Below the pieces are notes generated by a model. The model searched no databases. It was given only the letters and a program-made list of their open reading frames with translations, and was not told where the DNA came from. A stretch of DNA of 61,773 bases, taken from Planotetraspora mira (lineage in GTDB: Bacteria; Actinomycetota; Actinomycetes; Streptosporangiales; Streptosporangiaceae). The position numbers were made by a program, and so were the translations under genes. This document shows, one piece after another, positions 26,265 through 34,412 of this stretch (position 1 is its first letter; each line of letters opens with the position of its first letter). The stretch is taken from NCBI RefSeq assembly GCF_016863275.1, contig NZ_BOOO01000043.1, positions 1-61,773 of the forward strand, given 5' to 3'.

Positions 26265-27371
26265 GTGCCCGTCAGCATCGAGACGTTCCTCGCCGACCTC
26301 AGGGCGCTCGTCGAGTGCGAGTCGCCCTCCGCCGACCGGGCCGCGGTCGCCCGGTCGGCGGACCTGGTCGCCCGCGTCGGCGCCGCGCGACTCGGCGTGG
26401 TGCCCGAGCGCATCACCCTGGACGGGTGGTCGCACCTGCGGTGGCGGTTCGGGGACGGCGACCGCCAGGTCCTGCTCCTGGCCCATCACGACACGGTCTG
26501 GCCCATCGGCACGCTGGCGGCCCGGCCGTACCGGCTGACCGGCGGGGTGGTGCGCGGCCCCGGCTGTTTCGACATGCTCGCCGGCCTGGTGATGGCGATC
26601 CACGCCGTCGCCGGCCTGCCCGAGCGCACCGGCGTCACCCTGCTCGTGACCGGGGACGAGGAGCTCGGCTCGCCGAGCTCGGCCGCCCTGATCGAGAAGG
26701 AGGCCCGCCGGTCCAAGGCGGCGCTCGTCCTGGAGGCCTCGGCCGACGGCGGCGCCCTCAAGACGGCCCGCAAGGGCGTGTCCCTGTACGACGTGCGTGT
26801 CACCGGCCGGGCCGCCCACGCCGGGCTGGAACCGGACAAGGGCGTCAACGCCACTCTCGAACTGGCCCGCCTGGCCCTGGCGGCGAGCGCCCTGTCGGAC
26901 CCGGCGGCCGGGACGACGGTCACCCCGACGGTGTTCGCCGCGGGCACCACGGCGAACACGGTGCCCGCCCACGGCTCGTTCGCGGTCGACGTGCGCGCGT
27001 GGACCCACCGCGAGCAACTGCGCGTCGACCACGCGCTGCGCGCGCTGGCGCCGCTCGACCCCGCTGCCGTGATCGAGATCGGGGGAGGCGTCAACCGGCC
27101 CCCGCTGGAGGAGTCGTCCAGCCGGGAGCTGTTCGGCCGGGCCGCCGCCGTCGCGGCCCGGCTCGGCCTGCCGACCCTGTCCGGCACGGCCGTCGGCGGC
27201 GCCTCCGACGGCAACCTCACCGCCGGCGTCGGCACCCCGACCCTCGACGGCCTGGGCGCGGTCGGCGCCGGAGCCCACGCCGACCATGAGCATGTCGTCG
27301 TCGACCTGCTGGCCGGCCGCACCGCGCTGTTGCGCGAACTGGTCGCCGAACTTCTGGAGGACGAGTCGTGA
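26265..27371 (+). CDS. M20-family metallohydrolase, possible N-succinyl-amino-acid desuccinylase
   Basis: A 368-residue zinc hydrolase of the M20 family. Metal and catalytic residues are visible: His74-x-Asp76 (LLAHHDTVWP), Asp103 (GCFDMLAGL), Glu132-Glu133 (TGDEELGSP), Glu157 (LVLEASADG) and a C-terminal His (AHADHEHVVV). A dimerisation domain with GVSLYDVRVTGRAAHAGLEP is inserted. M20 enzymes remove amino acids or acyl groups from amide bonds. Because the following genes are a GNAT and an N-succinylamino-acid-racemase-like enolase, the best-supported role is removal of succinyl from N-succinyl-L-amino acids, as in the Geobacillus pathway. Carboxypeptidase G2-like activity is the alternative. 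GTG 26265 follows the previous stop by two bases. Confidence 0.85.
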   Translation: MPVSIETFLADLRALVECESPSADRAAVARSADLVARVGAARLGVVPERITLDGWSHLRWRFGDGDRQVLLLAHHDTVWPIGTLAARPYRLTGGVVRGPGCFDMLAGLVMAIHAVAGLPERTGVTLLVTGDEELGSPSSAALIEKEARRSKAALVLEASADGGALKTARKGVSLYDVRVTGRAAHAGLEPDKGVNATLELARLALAASALSDPAAGTTVTPTVFAAGTTANTVPAHGSFAVDVRAWTHREQLRVDHALRALAPLDPAAVIEIGGGVNRPPLEESSSRELFGRAAAVAARLGLPTLSGTAVGGASDGNLTAGVGTPTLDGLGAVGAGAHADHEHVVVDLLAGRTALLRELVAELLEDES

Positions 27372-28135
27372 GCATGCTCGACCTGGCGGCGCGGGACGCG
27401 GGCAGACGGGCCGAGAACGCGGGCGTGGCGATCAGGGAACTCCAGGACCTGGACGAAGCCCAGGCCATGATCGACCTGCTGCTGGAGATCTGGGGCCGCC
27501 CGCTGATCACGATGGAGTTCCTGCGCGCGCTGACCAAGGCGGGCAACTACGCCGCGGGCGCCTACGACGGTGACCGGCTCGTCGGCGTCTGCATCGGCTT
27601 CCACGAGGAACCGGCGGCCCGTACCCTGCACAGTCACGTCGCCGGGGTCGCCCCCGGCATGGAGGGCCGCAGCGTCGGCATGGCGCTCAAGCTGCACCAG
27701 CGCGCCTGGGCCCTGACCCGCGGCATCACGACGATCGAGTGGACGTACGACCCGCTGGTCGGCCGCAACGCCTACTTCAACATCGTCAAACTGGGCGCGC
27801 TGCCGGTGGAGTACCTGCCGAACTTCTACGGCGCGATGCACGACGCGATCAACGGCGCCGACGACTCCGACCGGCTGCTGGTGCGCTGGAGCCTGCTCGC
27901 GCCGAGGGTCGTCGCCGCCAGCGCGGGGACGCCCTTCGACCGCCCCACGGGCGGCCCGTCGAGCCGCCGTGTCGCCACCCCGCCCGACATCGAGGCCCTG
28001 CGCGCCGCGGACTCGGCCGCCGCCGCGGCCTGGCGCCGCGGGCTCCGCGCCGAACTGGAGCCGCTGATGGCCTCCGGGGGGCGCGTCGTCGACTTCGACC
28101 TCGGCCTCGGTTACCTCGTCGATCTGGAGTACTGA
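27368..28135 (+). CDS. GNAT-superfamily protein, possible D-amino-acid N-succinyltransferase
   Basis: A 255-residue protein of the predicted acetyltransferase group COG3375 (from motif memory). The N-terminal segment VAIRELQDLDEAQAMIDLLL, the acyl-CoA region HSHVAGVAPGMEGRSVGMAL and IEWTYDPLVGRNAYFNIVKL, then GALPVEYLPNFYG, are characteristic. In Geobacillus a GNAT protein encoded next to N-succinylamino-acid racemase transfers succinyl from succinyl-CoA to D-amino acids. The identical gene neighbourhood here suggests the same role, but the protein itself does not prove the acyl donor. GTG 27368 overlaps the M20 stop; its own stop overlaps the racemase start. Confidence 0.75.
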   Translation: MSMLDLAARDAGRRAENAGVAIRELQDLDEAQAMIDLLLEIWGRPLITMEFLRALTKAGNYAAGAYDGDRLVGVCIGFHEEPAARTLHSHVAGVAPGMEGRSVGMALKLHQRAWALTRGITTIEWTYDPLVGRNAYFNIVKLGALPVEYLPNFYGAMHDAINGADDSDRLLVRWSLLAPRVVAASAGTPFDRPTGGPSSRRVATPPDIEALRAADSAAAAAWRRGLRAELEPLMASGGRVVDFDLGLGYLVDLEY

Positions 28136-29259
28136 TGAAGCTGCTCGGAATCGAACTCCGCCGTGTCTCGATGCCGCTGGTGTCGCCGTTCCGTACCTCG
28201 TTCGGCACGCAGACCGAGCGCGACATCCTGCTGATCAAGGTGGTGACCGACGACGCCGAAGGCTGGGGCGAATGCGTCGCGCTGGCCGACCCGCTCTACT
28301 CGGCCGAGTACGTCGACTCCCAGCAGGACGTCCTGCGCCGGTTCCTGCTGCCGCGACTGGCCACGCAGGAGAGTCAGGCCGCGCTCGCCCGGTTCGGCGC
28401 CGCCGCCGTCGCCGGCCTGCTGCACGCGGTCAAGGGGCATCGGATGGCCAAGGCCGCGGTGGAGATGGCGATCCTCGACGCGGAACTGCGCGCCCTCGGC
28501 CGTTCCTTCGGCCGCGAGCTCGGCGCCGTCGCCGACCGGGTCCCCAGCGGTGTGTCGGTCGGCATCCACGACTCGATCCCTCAATTGCTGGCCGCCGTCG
28601 AGGGTTATCTGGACGAGGGGTACGCCCGGATCAAGCTCAAGATCGAACCGGGCTGGGACCTGGTTCCGGTGGCCGCTGTACGCGACCGGTTCGGCGGGGA
28701 CGTGCCGCTACAGGTCGACGCCAACACCGCCTACACCCTGCGCGACGCCCGTCACCTGGCCAAGCTCGACGCGTACGACCTGCTGCTGATCGAGCAGCCG
28801 CTGGAGGAGGAGGACGTCCTCGGGCACGCCGCGCTCGCGCGGGAGCTGGCGACGCCGATCTGCCTGGACGAATCCGTCGTGTCCGCGCAGACGGCCGCCG
28901 CGGCCATCACGCTCGGCGCGTGCCAGATCATCAACATCAAGCCCGGCCGGGTCGGCGGATACCTGGAGGCCAGGAGGATCCACGACCTGGCCGCCGCCCA
29001 CGGGATCGCGGTCTGGTGCGGCGGCATGCTGGAGACGGGCCTCGGCCGCTCCGCCAACATCGCCTTGTCCGCCCTGCCCGGCTTCACGCTGCCCGGCGAC
29101 GTCTCGGCGTCGGACCGCTTCTACCGGACCGACATCACCGAGCCGATCGTCCTGGTGGACGGACACGTCCCGGTGCCCGCAGGCCCCGGTCTCGGCGTCA
29201 CCCCCGTACCGGAACTGCTGGAGCGGGTGACGACCTCGGTGGAGTTGATCGACTTCTGA
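28135..29259 (+). CDS. N-succinylamino-acid racemase / o-succinylbenzoate synthase family enolase
   Basis: A 374-residue enolase-superfamily enzyme. The catalytic layout of the muconate-lactonising subgroup is intact: Lys167-x-Lys169 (RIKLKIEPG), metal ligands Asp195 (QVDANTAY), Glu220 (LIEQPLEEED) and Asp245 (CLDESVVS), and Lys269 (IINIKPGRVGG), with CGGMLETGLGRSANIALSAL at the C-terminus. These are the residues of MenC/NSAR proteins, which can make o-succinylbenzoate or racemise N-succinyl amino acids. No menaquinone genes are near, while a peptide importer, peptidases, an M20 hydrolase and a GNAT are, so racemisation is the likely role. ATG 28135 overlaps the upstream TGA. Confidence 0.85.
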   Translation: MKLLGIELRRVSMPLVSPFRTSFGTQTERDILLIKVVTDDAEGWGECVALADPLYSAEYVDSQQDVLRRFLLPRLATQESQAALARFGAAAVAGLLHAVKGHRMAKAAVEMAILDAELRALGRSFGRELGAVADRVPSGVSVGIHDSIPQLLAAVEGYLDEGYARIKLKIEPGWDLVPVAAVRDRFGGDVPLQVDANTAYTLRDARHLAKLDAYDLLLIEQPLEEEDVLGHAALARELATPICLDESVVSAQTAAAAITLGACQIINIKPGRVGGYLEARRIHDLAAAHGIAVWCGGMLETGLGRSANIALSALPGFTLPGDVSASDRFYRTDITEPIVLVDGHVPVPAGPGLGVTPVPELLERVTTSVELIDF

Positions 29260-29275
29260 GTAGCGCGCCTAAACT
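29245..29275 (+). promoter_or_regulatory. Possible promoter of the PucR gene
   Basis: TTGATC (29245-29250) and TAAACT (29270-29275) are spaced 19 bases apart. The -10 ends seven bases before GTG 29283, which has no Shine-Dalgarno. This fits a leaderless transcript for the regulator, partly within the 3' end of the racemase gene. Confidence 0.45.
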
Positions 29276-29282
29276 GCCGGGC

Positions 29283-30899
29283 GTGAGTCAGCGACCGCGT
29301 GCCAGCCTCGGCCGGGTCCTGGACGACCTGGGCTCCACCCTCCTCGAACTCGTCGCCGGCGACGTCGACCAGCCGGAGGGCATCAGCGCCCTGGCCATCT
29401 TCGACCCGCTCGACGAACCCGTACTCGCCCCCCGCTCGCTGGTGCTGGGTGTAGGGGTCGACCCGGCGAGCGGCACCCTGGCGCCGCTGCTGCGTGCACT
29501 CGGTGACCACGGCACGGCGGGCCTGGTCGTACGGGCGCCGGTCGCCCTGACCCCGGAGGTGCGCGCGGCCGTCCAGGACAGCGGCGTGGCCCTGATCGGA
29601 CTGCGCCGGGGCGCCACCTGGGCGCAGCTCACCGCCCTCATCCGCGCGATGCTCGCCGAAGGCGACATCGGGGTCACCGGCCACGAGTCCCTCGGCGGCC
29701 TGCCGTCCGGTGACCTGTTCGCGGTGGCCAACGCCGTGGCCGCCCTCCTCGACGCCCCCATCACCATCGAGGACCGCAACTCGCGGGTGCTCGCCTTCTC
29801 CGGCCGCCAGGACGAGACGGACCCCTCCCGGGTGGAGACCGTCATCGGCCGCCAGGTGCCCGAACGGTACGCCACCCGGCTCACCGAGATGGGGGTCTTC
29901 CGCGACCTCTACCGCTACCACGCCCCGGTCGTCGTCAGCCCCCTGGACCTGGGCTACGAGGGCATGACGGTGCAACGCGTCGCCATCGCGGTCCGCGCCG
30001 GTGACGAGGTCCTGGGTTCGATCTGGGCCGCCATGGACGGCGAGGTCGACGGTGAACGGATCCAGGCCCTGCTGGACGCGTCGAAACTGGTCGCGCTGCA
30101 CCTGCTGCGGCTGCGGGGCGGCGCCGACGTCCAGCGCAGACTGCGGACCGACCTCATCGGCACCGTCCTGGAAGGCGGCGCCGGGGCGCGGGACGCGCTG
30201 GGCCGGCTCGGCCTGTCCGGCCGCCGCCTGGTCATCGTGAGCGCCTGCCTGCTCGTCGACGACGACCACGCGCACGCCGACCTCGAACGCCTGGCCGACG
30301 CCCTGTCGGTGCACCTGTCGGCGACCGTGCCCTCCTCCGCCGTCGCCGCCGTCGGCGGCACGGTCTACGGCCTGCTGCCGGTGGTCACGCCGGCGGCCGA
30401 CCCCGAGCAACGGGTCGCCCGGCTGGCCGCCGACTTCGTCGACCGCGTAGACGGCAATCTGCACGCGATCGTGGCGGTCGCCCCGGCGGGTTCGGACATC
30501 AGCGCCATCGTCCACGGCAAGGCGCAGGCCGACCGCGTGCTGCGGGTGATGCGTGAGGGCCACACCGGCCTTCGGGTGGCCCGCCTCGACGACGTCCAGA
30601 CGCTCGCTCTGATGTTGGAACTGCGCGACCTCGCCGCCGCCCGCGACGAACGCCCCGGCGGCGCGATCGCCCGCCTGATGGAGTACGACGAGCGCAACAA
30701 CGCGGGCCTGGTCGAATCCCTCGAGGCCTGGCTGGACGCGCTCGGCGACGTGGGCAAAGCGGCGGCCGCCCTGTTCATCCACCCGAACACGCTGCGTTAC
30801 CGTCTGCGCCGGGTCGTCGAGGTGGGCGAGCTCGACCTGAACGACCCGGAGCAGCGGTTCGCGGCGATGCTGCAACTGCGCATCCTGGGGCCGCGCTGA
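29283..30899 (+). CDS. PucR-family transcriptional regulator
   Basis: A 538-residue regulator. An N-terminal PucR sensor-like region (VLDDLGSTLLELVAGDV, GTAGLVVRAPVALTPEV) is followed by a GAF-like middle part (ANAVAALLDAPITIEDRNSR, VLAFSGRQDE, RQVPERYATRLTEMGVFRDL). The C-terminal PucR helix-turn-helix reads GKAAAALFIHPNTLRYRLRR, VVEVGELDLNDPEQRF. PucR proteins typically activate nitrogen-compound catabolism genes. Its position right after the peptide/amino-acid operon suggests it controls that operon. GTG 29283 appears leaderless behind a TAAACT -10. Confidence 0.85.
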   Translation: MSQRPRASLGRVLDDLGSTLLELVAGDVDQPEGISALAIFDPLDEPVLAPRSLVLGVGVDPASGTLAPLLRALGDHGTAGLVVRAPVALTPEVRAAVQDSGVALIGLRRGATWAQLTALIRAMLAEGDIGVTGHESLGGLPSGDLFAVANAVAALLDAPITIEDRNSRVLAFSGRQDETDPSRVETVIGRQVPERYATRLTEMGVFRDLYRYHAPVVVSPLDLGYEGMTVQRVAIAVRAGDEVLGSIWAAMDGEVDGERIQALLDASKLVALHLLRLRGGADVQRRLRTDLIGTVLEGGAGARDALGRLGLSGRRLVIVSACLLVDDDHAHADLERLADALSVHLSATVPSSAVAAVGGTVYGLLPVVTPAADPEQRVARLAADFVDRVDGNLHAIVAVAPAGSDISAIVHGKAQADRVLRVMREGHTGLRVARLDDVQTLALMLELRDLAAARDERPGGAIARLMEYDERNNAGLVESLEAWLDALGDVGKAAAALFIHPNTLRYRLRRVVEVGELDLNDPEQRFAAMLQLRILGPR

Positions 30900-31159
30900 A
30901 CGTCCTTGGCGGGGCCGCCGCTAGGAATCTACAACGTAAAAGGCGGCGGGCCGTTTCCGGCTGCGAGGCCCGCCGAGGCAGGCGCGGACGGCGAAGTGGC
31001 GGCGCATGCCCATCACGCCGAAGAAGGCGGAGCCCCGACGCCGCCGACAGTCACGAGACGGCCCGTGGCCCTGTATACGCGGCCCCACCCAGTGCGGCGC
31101 CCGGAGGTCCGCTTGACACGGGAAACGGCTGGCCACAGGCTTGATTGGAAGGCGAAGCA
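30900..31159. other. Intergenic region before tandem hypothetical genes
   Basis: No convincing gene. A TTGACA -35-like hexamer at 31113-31118 faces the downstream genes, without a well-spaced -10. GGAAGG at 31147-31152 provides a binding site for the small ORF that follows. Confidence 0.4.
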
Positions 31160-31294
31160 ATGACCCGTCAATCTCGCGGCTCGCCGTGGGAAGCCCTAGG
31201 GGCCGCATTCGACACGGGGGTCACTGATGAGTTTGCTCACGACTTCTGCGGCATCCATCCATCAACTGGGGGCTGCCGCTGCTCTCGCTGGTAG
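31160..31294 (+). CDS. Small ORF upstream of and overlapping the tandem hypothetical pair
   Basis: 44 codons starting MTRQSRGSPWEALGAAFDTG, with GGAAGG eight bases before the ATG. It ends inside the next gene (31227) in another frame with a Cys-rich tail. The well-placed binding site suggests it is translated, perhaps as a leader peptide influencing the downstream gene, but the sequence has no recognised family and may be spurious. Confidence 0.25.
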   Translation: MTRQSRGSPWEALGAAFDTGVTDEFAHDFCGIHPSTGGCRCSRW

Positions 31295-31742
31295 TCCGCA
31301 GCGACCGCGCCCCAGCACGACAGGTCCCGCTGAAGCCAAAGGGCTGTGGACCAGGTACGACGTCGCGGCGAACACCATGCTCGCCGGGGGCTGGCTGATC
31401 GAGCAGCACACCCTGAGGACGCAACACCACCTCGATCAAGCGACCGACGACGCGGTCAGCCTGAAGGATCTCGCCGTCATCGGATCCGCGCTCACGAACA
31501 TCGCCACCATCGCCGCGGGTCAACTCGTCAAGCGTGAGTTCCCGCAGGGGCTGCCGCTGGACGCGGAGGGCAATCTCACGTCCGACGCCTCCCGGCGCGG
31601 GAAGCGTTACTACCGTTGCCTCACGGTGATGAAGATGCTGAACCGCGCCTTTGCGGCCGGTGCGATCGGGCTCACTCCCCGCGTGAACTTCAACATATTG
31701 CGCGATTACCGGCCCGGAACGATCTTCCGGCTGTTCACCTGA
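31227..31742 (+). CDS. Hypothetical protein, tandem paralogue A
   Basis: A 171-residue protein, MSLLTTSAASIHQLGAAAAL at the N-terminus. A central hydrophobic stretch (VSLKDLAVIGSALTNIATIA) is framed by WLIEQHTLRTQHHLD and VKMLNRAFAAGAIGLTPRVNFN-like segments, ending in RDYRPGTIFRLFT. The same order of elements (TTAASIGRLG; GWLSERRTLYGR; VTAKDVLVAATVVTG; LNRTFALLG; FFSLW) occurs in the next gene, so the two are paralogues. They may be small membrane-associated proteins, each with one or two weak hydrophobic helices. Function unknown. The binding site before ATG 31227 is weak (GGGGGTCACTG). Confidence 0.65.
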   Translation: MSLLTTSAASIHQLGAAAALAGSPQRPRPSTTGPAEAKGLWTRYDVAANTMLAGGWLIEQHTLRTQHHLDQATDDAVSLKDLAVIGSALTNIATIAAGQLVKREFPQGLPLDAEGNLTSDASRRGKRYYRCLTVMKMLNRAFAAGAIGLTPRVNFNILRDYRPGTIFRLFT

Positions 31743-31762
31743 GGGAACCGGCGGGGACGATT

Positions 31763-32308
31763 ATGACGATCGTGCAGACCACGGCCGCTTCGATCGGCCG
31801 CCTCGGCTTGGCCGCCGCCGCGTTCGGCAGACCTACGGTCGGCCGTGCCGGGGGGCCCGGAGCCGGCGGCAGGTCCGCGGAGACGGCCACCGGCGCTCGG
31901 CTCAGCATGAGCGACTCCTTGTACGAACTGCTCGTCAACGCCGCCATCGCGACCGGCTGGCTGAGTGAGCGGAGAACTCTGTACGGCCGGTCCCTCGGCA
32001 AAGACGCGAAGGTCATGGTGACCGCCAAGGACGTGCTTGTCGCCGCCACGGTTGTCACCGGCGCCGCGGCCCTGGTCGGCAAGGTGGCCGCACGACGCGA
32101 ATCCCCGGCCGACTGGCTCGTCTCCGAGGAGGAGCCCTCCCCGGACGGAGCCGTCGACGCCGGGGGCGACGGCGGTTACGTGCAGACGATGACCAAGCTC
32201 AACCGCACCTTCGCGCTGCTCGGAGTGGCCGCCACCCCCTTCATCAACTTCGCGCTGTTCGACTCCTACCATCCCCACCCGCTGCGCAGCTTCTTCTCGC
32301 TCTGGTAG
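31763..32308 (+). CDS. Hypothetical protein, tandem paralogue B
   Basis: A 181-residue protein starting MTIVQTTAASIGRLGLAAAA, 20 bases after paralogue A's stop. Shared features with A include the N-terminal TTAASI motif, a Gly/Arg-rich low-complexity stretch, the segment ATGWLSERRTLYGR, a hydrophobic helix KDVLVAATVVTGAAALVGK, the LNRTFALLGVAATPFINFAL segment and a basic/aromatic C-terminus LRSFFSLW. It contains an acidic linker (SEEEPSPDGAVDAGGDGG) absent from A. Tandem duplication within one operon is the simplest origin. Function unknown. Confidence 0.65.
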   Translation: MTIVQTTAASIGRLGLAAAAFGRPTVGRAGGPGAGGRSAETATGARLSMSDSLYELLVNAAIATGWLSERRTLYGRSLGKDAKVMVTAKDVLVAATVVTGAAALVGKVAARRESPADWLVSEEEPSPDGAVDAGGDGGYVQTMTKLNRTFALLGVAATPFINFALFDSYHPHPLRSFFSLW

Positions 32309-32487
32309 GAGGGCGACGCACGCGCACGGCAGCGCGTGGCCGCGCGGGCCGATCCGGCCCCTGTCATGGCCGCAGGACGGCAACGCCACGACCGCATCCG
32401 TGCTCTGCGTGCGGCGGGCGCCTTCGAAGCCGACCGGCATGCGCCCTCCCCTGACTATGTGAATGAGTAGTTAGACGCTAGCCTCTG

Positions 32488-32512
32488 ACTACTGAATCAT
32501 CAAGTCAGCAGT
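32488..32512. repeat. Imperfect inverted repeat upstream of amidase
   Basis: ACTACTGA (32488-32495) and TCAGCAGT (32505-32512), 7 of 8 complementary with a 9-base spacer, in an AT-richer stretch 45 bases before the amidase. It could be an operator; no regulator gene is adjacent. Confidence 0.35.
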
Positions 32513-32556
32513 GAGTCACACGCAGGCGCGCGCCCTGCGCCCGGGAGGAAGCCGCC

Positions 32557-34071
32557 ATGAATGGCGTTGATGACGCTTATCGCACAGTGACCGAACTGAC
32601 CTCCCTCCTCGACCGAGGCGAGGTGTCGGCGGTCGATCTCGCCGAGGAGGCGATCGATCGGATCGAGCGCCTCGACCCGGACATCAACGCGATCGTCGTG
32701 CGCGACTTCGACCGCGCGCTCCAGGCGGCCCGTGCCGCGGACGCCGCCCGTGCCCGCGGCGAGAGCGGCCGGCTGCTCGGCATCCCGATGACCGTCAAGG
32801 AGTCCTTCAACGTCGCCGGCCTGCCGACCACGTGGGGGATCCCGCCGTTCGCCGGCTTCGTGCCGGCCGAGGACGCCGTCGCGGTCGCGCGGCTGAAGGC
32901 GGCCGGCGCGGTGATCCTGGGAAAGACGAACGTGCCCGTCGCCCTTGGAGACCTGCAGACCTACAACCCGATCTACGGCACCACCAACAATCCCTGGGAT
33001 CTCAGCCGGACGCCGGGAGGATCATCGGGAGGATCGGCGGCCGCGCTCGCCGCCGGATTCGGAGCCGCTTCCATCGGCTCCGACATCGCCGGGTCGCTCC
33101 GGGTGCCCGCGCACTTCACCGGTGTCTACGCGCACAAGTCCACCTTCGGGCTCCTGCCGTCCCGAGGGCACACCGCGCCGCCGAGCGCGCCGCTGGAGTA
33201 CGGCCGCGACCTCAGCGTGATCGGCCCGATGGCACGCAGCGCTCAGGACCTCGCCCTGCTGCTCGGCGTCCTGTCTGAGACCGGCGAGACGGGAATCGGC
33301 ATCGCGCGCCGAACGGCCATGAGGCCGGCACGGCATGACGACCTGGCCGGCTTCCGGGTGCTCGTCGTCGACGATCACCCGCTCATTCCGACCTCGACCG
33401 ACGTGCGCGTGGCACTGGGCGAGCTCGCCGGGAATCTTCGGGCCGCCGGCGCCCAGGTGAGCCGGGACGGAGTTCTGCTCCCCGACCCGATCGAAGCGGC
33501 CCGGGTGTACATGCGTCTGCTGCTCGCCTCGATCGCGGCGTTCTATCCGCCTCCGGCGTACGAACAGGCTCGCGTCGCCGCGGCGGGTGTCGATCCCGAC
33601 GACACGAGCCTCGCAGCGGAGCGGGTACGCGGTGCCGTCCTGAGCCATCGCGAATGGATCGAGACGGACGCGATCCGCGTCCGTCATCGAGATGCGTGGG
33701 CCACGCTCTTCACCGAATTCGACATCGTCATCTGCCCACCCTCCCCGACGGCCGCGTTCGCGCACGACCAGAGCGCCGACCAGTGGGCGCGCACCATCTC
33801 GATCGACGGCACGAGCTACGACTACCCCGACCAACTCGTCTGGGCCGGAATCGCCAGCGCCCCCGGGCTGCCCTCCACGGTCGCGCCGATCGCGCACTCA
33901 AGCGACGGCGTCCCGATCGGCGCTCAGATCATCGGGCCGATGTACGAAGACCTCACCCCCATCCGCTTCGCCGAACTCCTCGAGCAGAACTACGGCGGAT
34001 TCATTCAGCCGGCGCTGGGCCACTCTCACGCAGACGACCAGTGCCCGGCTCACAGCGATCGCCGGCTGTAG
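32557..34071 (+). CDS. Amidase signature family enzyme
   Basis: A 504-residue amidase. The Ser-cisSer-Lys triad is visible: Lys81 (PMTVKESFNV), cis-Ser156 (TPGGSSGGSAAALAAGFGA) and nucleophile Ser180 (SIGSDIAGSLRVP), with the normal spacing of 24 between the serines. The C-terminal half (FDIVICPPSPTAAFAH, APGLPSTVAPIA, GVPIGAQIIGPMYED) is also typical. It hydrolyses an amide of unknown identity in the cytoplasm; no signal peptide. GGGAGGAAG precedes ATG 32557. It is not closely followed by another gene, so it is probably a single-gene unit. Confidence 0.92.
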   Translation: MNGVDDAYRTVTELTSLLDRGEVSAVDLAEEAIDRIERLDPDINAIVVRDFDRALQAARAADAARARGESGRLLGIPMTVKESFNVAGLPTTWGIPPFAGFVPAEDAVAVARLKAAGAVILGKTNVPVALGDLQTYNPIYGTTNNPWDLSRTPGGSSGGSAAALAAGFGAASIGSDIAGSLRVPAHFTGVYAHKSTFGLLPSRGHTAPPSAPLEYGRDLSVIGPMARSAQDLALLLGVLSETGETGIGIARRTAMRPARHDDLAGFRVLVVDDHPLIPTSTDVRVALGELAGNLRAAGAQVSRDGVLLPDPIEAARVYMRLLLASIAAFYPPPAYEQARVAAAGVDPDDTSLAAERVRGAVLSHREWIETDAIRVRHRDAWATLFTEFDIVICPPSPTAAFAHDQSADQWARTISIDGTSYDYPDQLVWAGIASAPGLPSTVAPIAHSSDGVPIGAQIIGPMYEDLTPIRFAELLEQNYGGFIQPALGHSHADDQCPAHSDRRL

Positions 34072-34412
34072 GGCGGCGTCCAACCTCCACGGTGTTGCGC
34101 ACCCTCATCGTGGTGGTCGGCACCGTGGCCGTCGTTCAGCTGCTGTACCGGTAACTCGTGTGTGGATGGCCGTCGGACACACGAGGCGGCGGCGCAACGA
34201 GACTCCACCGATCTCGGGACGGTTCAGCCCGATAGCCACTTCCCTGGCGATCTCACTTACCGGAGAATCCTCGGCGTATACATGCCGTTGAAAGGTCCTC
34301 ACCGCACGAGTGAGCCGTTCACCTGCTCATCCGCGGCCCACGCCTGGTGGATCTCGCCGCCGAGTCAAGGGAGGCGCGATCCAGTGGGATCCAGGGAGAG
34401 GTATCGAACGCG
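34072..34412. other. Intergenic region, no gene seen
   Basis: About 340 bases between the amidase and the GNAT-membrane fusion. Open frames present lack binding sites and recognisable sequence. GGGAGAGG at 34393-34400 may serve the next gene, though at a long spacing of 12 bases. Confidence 0.45.

Noticed and set aside
28135-29259. Annotation as menC of menaquinone biosynthesis
   Set aside because: No other men genes are adjacent, while GNAT, M20 and peptide-uptake genes are coupled to it, so the N-succinylamino-acid racemase role fits better. The sequence alone cannot fully exclude MenC activity.
34105-34302. Minus-strand frame with a helix-turn-helix-like segment (EIAREVAIGLNRPEIGG)
   Set aside because: Only one short stretch looks helical; the rest is Arg-rich and there is no start context.
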